Part shown: positions 36,891-44,154 of the stretch, piece by piece | Position numbering within the stretch: position 1 is the stretch's first letter | Layout of the letters: each line of letters starts with the position of its first letter | Origin: Pseudomonadota bacterium | GTDB taxonomy: Bacteria; Pseudomonadota; Gammaproteobacteria; Steroidobacterales; Steroidobacteraceae | Assembly (NCBI GenBank): GCA_963205255.1 | Contig: CAUJIK010000054.1 | Coordinates: 62,001-126,000, forward strand | Length of the DNA stretch: 64,000 bases | Direction of reading: 5' to 3' | Notes under the pieces: generated by a model | Database searches by the model: none | Told to the model about the DNA's origin: nothing | Seen by the model: the letters and a program-made list of their open reading frames with translations, nothing else | Position numbers and translations under genes: made by a program

Positions 36891-37727
36891 TCAGGCGGGC
36901 GTGCTTCCGGCCTGCATGAGCGTGCCGATCACGCAGGTGGTGGCGAAGATCGGGATGGGTTCGGCAAACCACAGCTCCCCTTTCGCGCCTTCGCAGGCGG
37001 CAGCCACGCAGATCGAGGTGCGGATCTCGAAGGCGCCCTGGCCGGCTTGCGCGTAGGTCTCGCTGTCCACGTAGGACAGCAGCTCATCCTTGCGGGTGTT
37101 GAGGATGCGATCGAGGAATTCCTGGTCCCACGCGAAGTTGATCTTTCCGGAATCCGGCGTGCACGGCCAGTGTGAGGTGCCGCCGGTGCTGATCAGCGCG
37201 ATCTTCTCCGGCGCCTTGTCGATGGCGCGCCGCAACGCGCGGCCGAACTCCCAGGTGCGATGCAGCGGCGTCACCGGCGGCGCCTGGCAGTTGATGTTCA
37301 CCGGCACCACCGGCAGATCGTAGTCGGGCGTCAGGAAGTGCAGCGGCACCGCCATGCCGTGATCGAATTTCCACTCCTGCGCATAGGCCACGTCCGAGGT
37401 CTGCAGCACCTCTTCGATCATCCGCAACGACAGATCCGGGTGGCCCGGCACCTTCGCGCGCGCGGTCTTCAGCCAGTCGGGATCTTCGATGGGAGTTTCA
37501 TAGGACTCCGCCATGCCGATCGAATAGGCCGGCATGTTGTTCATGAAGAAGTTGGCGAAGTGCTCGGAAGACACCACCACCAGCACTTCGGCGCCGGCAT
37601 CGCGGATGGCCCGGCGCTGGCGGTCGAAGGCGGCCACCAGCCGCTGGTACTGCTGCGGCTCGGCCAGATGGCCGCGCGAGGTGATGCCGGGCGCATGACA
37701 GCAGATCCCCGCGTAGACCAGACTCAT
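36891..37727 (-). CDS. Extradiol ring-cleavage dioxygenase, catalytic subunit (LigB type)
   Basis: Class III, Fe(II)-dependent extradiol dioxygenase, 278 residues. Likely iron ligands are His11 (CCHAPGI) and His56 (SSEHFANFF), plus a Glu near the C-terminus; the catalytic His is in TGGTSHWP. The start at 37727 overlaps the stop of the glutathione S-transferase gene by four bases. A LigA-like small subunit is encoded divergently at 38465, so the enzyme is probably an LigAB-type heterodimer acting on a catechol or gallate-like ring. Exact substrate cannot be read. Confidence 0.85.
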   Translation of the reverse strand: MSLVYAGICCHAPGITSRGHLAEPQQYQRLVAAFDRQRRAIRDAGAEVLVVVSSEHFANFFMNNMPAYSIGMAESYETPIEDPDWLKTARAKVPGHPDLSLRMIEEVLQTSDVAYAQEWKFDHGMAVPLHFLTPDYDLPVVPVNINCQAPPVTPLHRTWEFGRALRRAIDKAPEKIALISTGGTSHWPCTPDSGKINFAWDQEFLDRILNTRKDELLSYVDSETYAQAGQGAFEIRTSICVAAACEGAKGELWFAEPIPIFATTCVIGTLMQAGSTPA

Positions 37728-38398
37728 GGCGTTCTCCAGTGCGCCGGCACGGGATAGTTGCGGTCGCGCCGCTCCACCTCCACCACGCGCCGCACGGCCG
37801 GGCGCTGCCAGACATTCTCCGCCACGCGATCCCAGTTCGGCCGCGCCGGCACGGAGGCAATGCGCTCGTCCGTGGTCCACAGGTACATGATGAAGAGATA
37901 CGCGTCGACCACCGTGAAGCGATCGCCCAGCGCCCACTGCCGGTCGCCGAGCTTTTCTTCCACCACGGCGACCGCCTTGGCGAGATTGCGCACACCCTGG
38001 GTGTTCACCTCTTCATTCGCGCGCGGATCGTCGCCGGCATAGGCCGAGGAGCGGAAGATGGAGCGGATGTACACATGCACGCTGCTGGAGAGGAAGTTCA
38101 TCCACTCATGCGCGCGATAGCGCGCGAAATCCCCCGTGGGGGGCAACAGCTTGAGCGCAGGCTTCAGGTCACCGAGATAAGTGAGGATGGCCTGCGTCTC
38201 GGTGAGCACTTCCTGGCCGATCGCGAGCGCCGGCACGGAGCCTTTGGGATTCAGCGCGAGATAATCGGGGGAACGGTTTTTCGCCGACTTCAGATCGACC
38301 AGCCGGCACTCATATTCGAGGCCCGCCTCTTCGAGCGCGATGTGCACCGCCAGCGAGCAGGCACGCGGGTAATAGAAGAAAATCAGTCTGGAATCCAT
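37724..38398 (-). CDS. Glutathione S-transferase family protein
   Basis: Two-domain GST of 224 residues: a thioredoxin-like N-terminal half with YYPRACSLAVHIALEEAG at the active-site helix and the cis-Pro/SNAIL-like region (GSVPALAIG... LTETQAILTYLG), then an all-helical C-terminal half (FTVVDAYLF). The catalytic residue is probably the Ser/Cys of the RACS turn. It is coupled to the LigB gene by a four-base overlap. GSTs in aromatic pathways open ether bonds or isomerise ring-cleavage products, and this is the natural guess here. Confidence 0.88.
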   Translation of the reverse strand: MDSRLIFFYYPRACSLAVHIALEEAGLEYECRLVDLKSAKNRSPDYLALNPKGSVPALAIGQEVLTETQAILTYLGDLKPALKLLPPTGDFARYRAHEWMNFLSSSVHVYIRSIFRSSAYAGDDPRANEEVNTQGVRNLAKAVAVVEEKLGDRQWALGDRFTVVDAYLFIMYLWTTDERIASVPARPNWDRVAENVWQRPAVRRVVEVERRDRNYPVPAHWRTP

Positions 38399-38427
38399 GA
38401 AGTACCGCCATCCGAATCGCGCGAATT

Positions 38428-38433
38428 ATACTG
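38428..38433 (+). promoter_or_regulatory. Candidate -10 element of the LigA-like gene
   Basis: TATACT lies 31 bases upstream of the LigA-like ATG in the 66-base gap to the divergent GST gene. No convincing -35 is seen. Both divergent genes may share this short control region. Confidence 0.4.
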
Positions 38434-38464
38434 CCCACATTACCGGTTTCGAGACGCCTTGCCC

Positions 38465-38800
38465 ATGAGCCTGTATTACGTCCAGAAGCTGCTTTATCAG
38501 CTCAATCGCGACCCGCTGGTCCGCGCCCGTTACCAGGACGATCCGGCCCGTCTGCTGGCCGAGTACGAACTCACCGGCGAGGAACTGGAAGCCCTGCGCA
38601 AGCCCGACATCGGGCTGCTGTATGTCTATGGCGTGAACGGGCAGCTGCTGATGCACTACGCCGCGTTGAACGGCATCGAGTGGTTCGAATATCTGGAGGC
38701 CATGCGCGAAGGCGTGCGCCGGCACGGCCCGGTGCGCACGGGGCTGTATGCGATGAAAGACGGCGGCAAGGACCATACCGGGCTCGATCCGGCGTCGTAG
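38465..38800 (+). CDS. LigA-like small subunit of an extradiol dioxygenase
   Basis: 111-residue helical protein matching the LigA (protocatechuate 4,5-dioxygenase alpha) family, with the conserved LYYVQKLLYQLNRDP start and the LLAEYELTGEELEAL helix. LigA covers the active site of the LigB catalytic subunit. Here the two subunits are on opposite strands and separated by the GST gene, whereas in classical cases ligA and ligB are adjacent. The C-terminal third (YAMKDGGKDHTG) is polar and probably flexible. Confidence 0.85.
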   Translation: MSLYYVQKLLYQLNRDPLVRARYQDDPARLLAEYELTGEELEALRKPDIGLLYVYGVNGQLLMHYAALNGIEWFEYLEAMREGVRRHGPVRTGLYAMKDGGKDHTGLDPAS

Positions 38801-38809
38801 CGTCCGCAC

Positions 38810-39481
38810 GTGGAGCACCTGATTCCCATCCTGCAGTCGCTGGCGCTGGTTCCGCTCACGCTGCTGCCCATCATCAATCCCATGAGCACCGCGCCGGTGT
38901 TCGTGGCCGCCACCGGTGGCAACCGCAGCATCACGCAGCGCCTGGCCCGCCAGGTGGCGTTCAACAGCTGGGTGGTGCTGGTCAGCGCGATGCTGATCGG
39001 CACCTACGTGCTGGCCTTCTTCGGCATCTCGCTGCCCATCGTGCGCATCGGCGGCGGATTGCTGGTGGCCGCCACGGGCTGGCGCATGCTGCACCGGAAC
39101 GAGAGCGATGAGGTGCAGACGGCGGCGTCCGAGAAGGCCGAGCAGCTTTCCGACGCCGAGATCGTGCGGCGCAGTTTTTTCCCCATCACCTTTCCGCTCA
39201 CCACCGGTCCGGGCACCATCGCGGCCTCGATCGCGCTGGGCGCCAAGCTGCCGGTCACGCCCACGCTCTATGTCATCGGCGCCGCCGTGGCGGTGCTGGG
39301 CGCGGCGCTGACCTCGCTGGTGCTGTATCTGATCTTCCGGCACGCGGCCACGCTGCTGGGCAAGCTGGGTGAGGTGGGCACCCTGGTGATGCTGCGGATG
39401 ATGGCTTTCGTGCTGCTGTGCATCGGCGTGGAGTTCATCTGGACCGGCTGGTCCGAACTCAACCACATCCCGGCCAGCTGA
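38810..39481 (+). CDS. MarC-family integral membrane protein
   Basis: Membrane protein of 223 residues with six hydrophobic segments. The NPMSTAPVFVA motif in the first helix pair and the FPLTTGPGTIA motif before the fourth are hallmarks of MarC/YhgN proteins. No transport substrate is established; despite the name, a role in multiple antibiotic resistance is not supported for the family. The start is a GTG at 38810, nine bases after the LigA-like stop, so it may be the tail of that transcript. Confidence 0.88.
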   Translation: MEHLIPILQSLALVPLTLLPIINPMSTAPVFVAATGGNRSITQRLARQVAFNSWVVLVSAMLIGTYVLAFFGISLPIVRIGGGLLVAATGWRMLHRNESDEVQTAASEKAEQLSDAEIVRRSFFPITFPLTTGPGTIAASIALGAKLPVTPTLYVIGAAVAVLGAALTSLVLYLIFRHAATLLGKLGEVGTLVMLRMMAFVLLCIGVEFIWTGWSELNHIPAS

Positions 39482-39487
39482 TCCGCC

Positions 39488-39958
39488 TCAGCCAGCCACC
39501 GGCTGGAAGCTGATGAGATTCTCCAGCGGCGCCAGTCCCTCGACCAGTTCCGCCGGAGTGGGAAAGCAGATGCCTTCGAGGCTCAGCGCCCTGAGCCATT
39601 CGCGCCCGCAATCAGCAAGCTCGCTGCTTTCGCCAGCACCCAGCAGCTGCCGCCACACCGGGCATTCCCCACCCGCGGACTGACACTGGGCCAGGGCCTG
39701 CAGGACCAGCAGCTCGCCACCGGACAGGCGGCAGCAATGCGGCTCGTGCCAGTGGATGCGATGGCCCGTGGCGCCCGCCAGCCGCTGGCCGAAGCGCAGG
39801 AACATGGGAAGCGCGTGCCGGGCGTCGGCCAGATCGAAGCCATGGGCAAGAAGCCGTTGCCGCTGCTCGCGCGTCAGCTCGCGTGAGTTGAGGGTACGCA
39901 GGGCCCAGAGGGTGAATCGCGCCTCCTGCCGGATTTCCAGTTCGTCACGTCCAGCCAT
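39488..39958 (-). CDS. Unknown protein under a Fur-type promoter
   Basis: Unrecognised cytosolic-looking protein of 156 residues with no signal peptide or membrane segment. The N-terminal half is helical (LEIRQEARFTLWALRTL). The central part has His and Cys residues close together (HRIHWHEPHCC) that could bind metal or heme, and a helical C-terminal half. Its promoter carries an almost canonical Fur box placed right after the -10, so expression should rise when iron is scarce. It converges on MarC with six bases between stops. A role in iron acquisition or iron-sparing is inferred from regulation only. Confidence 0.7.
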   Translation of the reverse strand: MAGRDELEIRQEARFTLWALRTLNSRELTREQRQRLLAHGFDLADARHALPMFLRFGQRLAGATGHRIHWHEPHCCRLSGGELLVLQALAQCQSAGGECPVWRQLLGAGESSELADCGREWLRALSLEGICFPTPAELVEGLAPLENLISFQPVAG

Positions 39959-39975
39959 TGCTCAGGCAATCTCTT

Positions 39976-39994
39976 GCGAATGAGAATCATTTGC
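39976..39994 (-). promoter_or_regulatory. Fur box
   Basis: GCGAATGAGAATCATTTGC (plus-strand reading) matches the 19-bp Fur consensus at 14 of 19 positions, including the whole AAT-GA-AATCATT core. It sits between the -10 at 39995-40000 and the start codon at 39958, where Fur would block transcription. Confidence 0.8.
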
Positions 39995-40022
39995 AGTATA
40001 TTCACTTCCGCTGCTACCTCAA
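39995..40022 (-). promoter_or_regulatory. Promoter of the Fur-controlled gene
   Basis: Minus strand: TTGAGG (40022-40017), 16-base spacer, TATACT (40000-39995). This is the best sigma-70-like promoter I find in the window and it ends exactly where the Fur box begins. Confidence 0.7.
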
Positions 40023-40033
40023 GCCACTTTTTT

Positions 40034-40093
40034 GCCGGCGCGGCCTCGTCCCTCTCCCTCCCCCGGGTGCCACCAAGCAGAGGCCGCGCCGGC
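40034..40093 (-). terminator. 13-bp inverted repeat downstream of csbD
   Basis: Arms GCCGGCGCGGCCT (40034-40046) and AGGCCGCGCCGGC (40081-40093) are perfectly complementary. They lie between the csbD stop and the next promoter, a position suited to ending the csbD transcript. On the minus strand an A-run, not a U-run, follows, so it is not a textbook intrinsic terminator. Confidence 0.45.
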
Positions 40094-40132
40094 CCCTTCC
40101 AGGGCCGGCCAACCCCTCACGGGCATGGGAAG

Positions 40133-40336
40133 CTACTGCTTAAGGTTGCGCTGCCAGTCAGCAATCTGCTTTTCGGCTTCGTCCTTGGTGATGCCGTATT
40201 GCTCCTGCAGACGTCCGGTGAGCTGTTCCCTCCGGCCGTTGATCACGTCGAGATCATCGTCCGTGATCTTTCCCCAGCGCTCGCGCACGCTGCCCTTGAG
40301 CTGCTTCCAGTTGCCTTCAATGCGATCCCAGTTCAT
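40133..40336 (-). CDS. CsbD-family stress protein
   Basis: 67-residue hydrophilic helical protein with the family signature WDRIEGNWKQLKGSVRERWGK at its start (residues 3-23) and an ITKDEAEKQIADW tail. CsbD-like proteins are general stress or osmotic-stress proteins of unknown mechanism. AGGAGAAG precedes the ATG. It lies 15 bases after the stop of the outer-membrane protein gene on the same strand, so the two are probably co-transcribed. Confidence 0.9.
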   Translation of the reverse strand: MNWDRIEGNWKQLKGSVRERWGKITDDDLDVINGRREQLTGRLQEQYGITKDEAEKQIADWQRNLKQ

Positions 40337-40351
40337 GTGCTTCTCCTTCTC

Positions 40352-40954
40352 TCAAAAGCGCCACGCCGCCGACAGCCAGAACGCGTCCGACTTGTCGGTG
40401 TTCTTCAGCTCGAGCTTCTCGTATTCCGCGCGCAGCTCCAGATGCTGCAGCACCACCATCGACACACCGCCGCCCCACATGAAATCGTCGCGGCTGTCCT
40501 TGCCGCGGATGGAAGGCAGGCCGCCGTCGAAATCGATGCGTGTGCGCACGTCGTAGAAATACTGGCCGACCTTGCCGAACAGCTCGACCGGGCCCAGAGG
40601 CACGCGCGCCAGCGCCGCGACCGTGAAGCCGCTGATCGCCAGGCGATAGGAGCCGTCGCTCCCCGAAGTCTCGAAATCGTCGCCGGGATTGCCCAGATCC
40701 ACGTAGCCGGCCTCCAGCGCCAGGAACGGCAGCAGGCGCCAGCCGGCGAAGATCTTCATGGCGGTGTCATCGGAGTCACGGATGTTCGCCACCGCGTCAT
40801 CGACGTCATCCAGCCGGTCAATGCCGACATTGAACTGCCCCACGCCGACACCGACATAAGGACCGGTGGGGTTGTTCAGCGCGCCCTGCGCCATTGCTGC
40901 CAGGGGCAACGTCATCAGCGCGGCGGCGGTCACCATGCGGGACGGGTTTTTCAT
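40352..40954 (-). CDS. OmpA-like/porin-family outer-membrane beta-barrel protein
   Basis: 200-residue exported protein with a signal peptide cleaved near residue 20 (LAAMAQG). The mature part begins with a GPYVGVGVGQFNVG strand and runs in alternating strands to a terminal Phe (WLSAAWRF), which is the signature of an eight-stranded outer-membrane barrel. The start at 40954 is chosen for the GGAG site and correct signal peptide; a longer frame to 41083 is rejected. CsbD follows directly downstream. No ligand is predicted. Confidence 0.8.
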   Translation of the reverse strand: MKNPSRMVTAAALMTLPLAAMAQGALNNPTGPYVGVGVGQFNVGIDRLDDVDDAVANIRDSDDTAMKIFAGWRLLPFLALEAGYVDLGNPGDDFETSGSDGSYRLAISGFTVAALARVPLGPVELFGKVGQYFYDVRTRIDFDGGLPSIRGKDSRDDFMWGGGVSMVVLQHLELRAEYEKLELKNTDKSDAFWLSAAWRF

Positions 40955-41096
40955 GCAGATCTCCATCTGAATACGGGCTGTCAGCTCCAGTGGGCTCATG
41001 CTCCACGGCAGACCACCCCCGGCATAAGGACAGGCAGGAGCCTCCCGCTGTAGGCCGCCACCGACAGACGCTCTCCCACGCACCGCGACAGGGGGC

Positions 41097-41102
41097 TATA
41101 GT
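41097..41102 (+). promoter_or_regulatory. Candidate -10 element of fadE
   Basis: TATAGT lies six bases before the fadE ATG, with no ribosome-binding site between. The spacing implies a leaderless transcript; no -35 is obvious. Confidence 0.4.
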
Positions 41103-41108
41103 CACGCG

Positions 41109-43610
41109 ATGCTGCTCGCCGCCCTGCTTCTGCTGCTGCTCACCACCGCGGTGTTCGCCGTCACCCAGATCGGCGCGCTGGTGACGCTGCTGTTCGTCAT
41201 CGCGGTGCTGGTGCTGGCCTATCAGCGCCTGCCATTGCTGGCCTTCTCCGTGGTGTTCACGGTGCTGTTCGGCGTGTATTCCTGGTTCGGCAACCCGGCA
41301 GGGCTGTGGAAGGGCCTGTTGCTGCTGATGCTGGTGGTGATGTGGCTGTTCAACATCCGCCCGCTGCGCAAGGCGCTGATCTCGCGCCCCTTCCTCAAGA
41401 CCTATCTGCGGCTGCTGCCATCGATGTCCGCCACCGAGCGCGAAGCGCTGGAGGCGGGCACGGTGTGGTGGGACGGGGAGCTGTTCACGGGCAAGCCGGA
41501 CTGGAGCCGGCTCATGGATGCGCGACCGGCGCAGCTTTCCGCCGAAGAGCAGGCGTTCCTCGACGGCCCCTGCGAAGAGCTGTGCGCGCTGGTGGACGAC
41601 TTCGACGTCACCCACCGGCGCGCGGACCTCTCGCCCGAGGCGTGGGAATACATCAAGGCGAAGCGCTTCTTCGCCATGATCATCCCCAAGAAATATGGCG
41701 GCCTGGAATTCGGCACGCACGCGCAGTCCTCGGTGCTGATCAAGCTCGGCAGCCGCAGCATCGTGCTCGGCACCACGGTGGGCGTGCCCAATTCGCTCGG
41801 CCCCGGCGAACTGCTGGTGCACTATGGCACCGAGGAGCAGAAAGATTACTGGCTGCCGCGGCTGGCGCGCGGCGAGGAAATCCCCTGCTTCGGCCTCACC
41901 AGCCCCACGGTGGGTTCCGACGCCGCGGCCATCAGCGATACCGGCGTCGTCTGCCGCGGCATGTACGACGGCCAGGAAGTGCTGGGCCTGAGGCTCAACT
42001 TCTCCAAGCGCTACATCACGCTGGCGCCGGTGGCGACCGTCGTCGGCCTCGCCTTCCGCATGCAGGACCCCGATCGTCTGCTGGGCGGTGAAGAGGACAT
42101 CGGCATCACCTGCGCGCTGCTGCCGCGCGATACGCCGGGCATCACCATCGGCCGGCGGCATCTGCCGCTCAACATCCCGTTCCAGAACGGCCCCATCCAG
42201 GGCAAGGATGTGTTCGTGCCGCTCGATGCGATCATCGGCGGCGTGAAGATGGCCGGGCGCGGCTGGCGCATGCTGGTGGAGCAGCTGTCGGTGGGCCGCT
42301 GCATCTCGCTGCCGGCCTTTTCCACCGGCGGCGCGCTGGCCGCGGTGTGGTCCACCGGCGCCTATGCGCGCATCCGCCGCCAGTTCGGCATGCCGGTGGG
42401 CAAGTTCGAGGGCGTGGAGCGGGTGCTGGCCCGCATGGTGGGGCTCACCTACATCATGGATGCGGCGCGCAGCGTGACCACCGGCGCCATCGATGGCGGC
42501 GAGAAGCCCGCCGTGCCGGCCGCCATCCTCAAGTATCACATCACCGAGATGGGCCGCATCGTCGGCTGCGATGCGATGGACGTGCAGGGCGGCAAGGCCA
42601 TCATGCTCGGTCCACGCAATCTCATCGGTCGCGCCTACCAGGCCGCGCCCATCGGCATCACGGTGGAAGGCGCGAACATCCTCACGCGCAATCTGATGAT
42701 CTTCGGCCAGGGTGCCATTCGCTGCCATCCCTTCGTGCTGAAGGAAATGCAGGCGGCGCGCAATCCGGATGGCGAGCGCAGCGTCGACGCCTTCGACCGC
42801 GCGCTGTTCGCGCATCTGGGCTTTGCAGTCTCCAACGCCGTGCGCTCGCTGGTGATGGCCATCACCTTCGCGCGCTTCGAGAGCGCGCCCGGCACCGGTC
42901 CGGTGCGGCGCTACTTCCAGCACATCGAGCGCTTCTCCTCCTCCTTCGCTTTCGCCACCGACGTGGCGATGCTCTCGCTGGGCGGCTATCTGAAGAAGAA
43001 AGAGAGCCTGTCGGCGCGACTCGGCGACGTGCTCTCGTACATGTACCTCGCCTCCATGGTGCTCAAGCATCACCACGACGCCGGCAGTCCGCGCGAGGAT
43101 CTGCCCATCGTCGAGTGGAGCTGCCGCCATCTGCTTTACCACGCGCAGGAACAGCTGCACGACTTCCTGCGCAACTTCCCCAACCGCTTCCTCGCCGGCC
43201 TGATGCGGGCGCTGATCTTCCCGCGCGGCCGCACCTATTTCGCGCCCAGCGACAAACTGGCCACGCAGCTGGCCGACCTCGCCATGACGCCCGGCAGCTC
43301 GCGCGAGCGGCTGTGCCGCCACGCCTACCATCCGCAGCAATCCCTTCCCGGCGAGCTGCAGCAGGCGCTGCAGATGGCGCTTGAAGTCGAGCCGCTGGAA
43401 CGCAAGCTGCGCGTGGAAGGCGTCAAGACAGGCCGGATCCGGGCGCTGGACGTGCCCGGCCAGATCGAAGAAGGTCGACGCCTGGGCATTCTCTCGCAGG
43501 AGCAGGCCGATTTGCTGCGCGACTACGATCGCAGGATCATGCTCATCATCAATGTCGACGACTTCGCGCCGGACGAGCTCCCCGCGGGCCGCGGCATTCA
43601 CCACGACTGA
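41109..43610 (+). CDS. fadE: Acyl-CoA dehydrogenase FadE
   Basis: First enzyme of fatty-acid beta-oxidation, an FAD flavoprotein. 833 residues, close to E. coli FadE (814). Two or three N-terminal hydrophobic segments (about 1-20, 22-45 and 62-82) anchor it to the membrane. The acyl-CoA dehydrogenase core follows, with FAMIIPKKYGGLEF and CFGLTSPTVGSDA (around 258-270) contacting FAD, then a DUF1974-type C-terminal extension typical of FadE. The ATG has only a TATAGT six bases upstream. A DUF4399-type lipoprotein gene follows after 13 bases. Confidence 0.95.
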   Translation: MLLAALLLLLLTTAVFAVTQIGALVTLLFVIAVLVLAYQRLPLLAFSVVFTVLFGVYSWFGNPAGLWKGLLLLMLVVMWLFNIRPLRKALISRPFLKTYLRLLPSMSATEREALEAGTVWWDGELFTGKPDWSRLMDARPAQLSAEEQAFLDGPCEELCALVDDFDVTHRRADLSPEAWEYIKAKRFFAMIIPKKYGGLEFGTHAQSSVLIKLGSRSIVLGTTVGVPNSLGPGELLVHYGTEEQKDYWLPRLARGEEIPCFGLTSPTVGSDAAAISDTGVVCRGMYDGQEVLGLRLNFSKRYITLAPVATVVGLAFRMQDPDRLLGGEEDIGITCALLPRDTPGITIGRRHLPLNIPFQNGPIQGKDVFVPLDAIIGGVKMAGRGWRMLVEQLSVGRCISLPAFSTGGALAAVWSTGAYARIRRQFGMPVGKFEGVERVLARMVGLTYIMDAARSVTTGAIDGGEKPAVPAAILKYHITEMGRIVGCDAMDVQGGKAIMLGPRNLIGRAYQAAPIGITVEGANILTRNLMIFGQGAIRCHPFVLKEMQAARNPDGERSVDAFDRALFAHLGFAVSNAVRSLVMAITFARFESAPGTGPVRRYFQHIERFSSSFAFATDVAMLSLGGYLKKKESLSARLGDVLSYMYLASMVLKHHHDAGSPREDLPIVEWSCRHLLYHAQEQLHDFLRNFPNRFLAGLMRALIFPRGRTYFAPSDKLATQLADLAMTPGSSRERLCRHAYHPQQSLPGELQQALQMALEVEPLERKLRVEGVKTGRIRALDVPGQIEEGRRLGILSQEQADLLRDYDRRIMLIINVDDFAPDELPAGRGIHHD

Positions 43611-43623
43611 CAGGAGTATTCAG

Positions 43624-44127
43624 ATGGTTCTCAGAACGACAGCGGCGCTGGCCGCCACGCTCACGCTGCTGACCGCGTGCGCGAAGGCACCGGAAACAGC
43701 TGCTCCCGCGGATGCTGCGGGAGATGCCGCGGCGCACACGGACCACGCCGATCATGCAGCCGCGGCCCTGCCGCGCACCGCGGCGCCGGCCGGCGCCGAG
43801 CTCTACATCATCAGCCCGAAGGACGGCGAGACAGTGACCAGCCCGGTCACCGTGCTGTTCGGTCTCTCCGGCATGGGCGTGGCGCCCGCGGGCATCCCGT
43901 TCGAAGGCTCGGGTCACCACCACCTGCTGATCGACACGGATCTGCCCGACCCGACACTGCCAGTGCCCACCGACGACAAGCATGTGCACTTCGGCAAGGG
44001 CCAGACGCAGGCGTCGGTGGAGCTCACACCGGGCACGCACACCCTGCAGCTGGTGCTCGGCGATCACCTCCATATCCCCTTCGATCCGGTGGTGGCCTCG
44101 TCGAAAATCACGATCACCGTGAAGTAA
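43624..44127 (+). CDS. DUF4399-like lipoprotein
   Basis: 167-residue predicted lipoprotein, lipobox LTAC with Cys19, followed by an Ala/His-rich linker (HTDHADHAAA). The C-terminal ~110 residues match the DUF4399 pattern: YIISPKDGETVTSPVTVLFGL, GHHHLLID and KHVHFGKGQT. The conserved His residues may bind metal. Function unknown. It sits between fadE and gspA and may be co-transcribed with fadE. Confidence 0.82.
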   Translation: MVLRTTAALAATLTLLTACAKAPETAAPADAAGDAAAHTDHADHAAAALPRTAAPAGAELYIISPKDGETVTSPVTVLFGLSGMGVAPAGIPFEGSGHHHLLIDTDLPDPTLPVPTDDKHVHFGKGQTQASVELTPGTHTLQLVLGDHLHIPFDPVVASSKITITVK

Positions 44128-44154
44128 ACCGGGACTTTCCGCCGGGCCGCGCGC

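Noticed and set aside
36891..37727. MEMO- or DODA-type protein without ring-cleavage role
   Set aside because: The LigB-type His positions are kept and a LigA-like subunit lies divergently nearby, favouring a true extradiol dioxygenase.
40034..40093. Textbook rho-independent terminator for csbD
   Set aside because: The 13-bp stem is followed on the minus strand by an A-run rather than a U-run, so it is listed only as an inverted repeat with possible stop function.
40818..43604. 928-codon open frame on the minus strand
   Set aside because: Lies opposite fadE, whose family motifs are unambiguous; His/Gln/Arg-rich shadow without domains.
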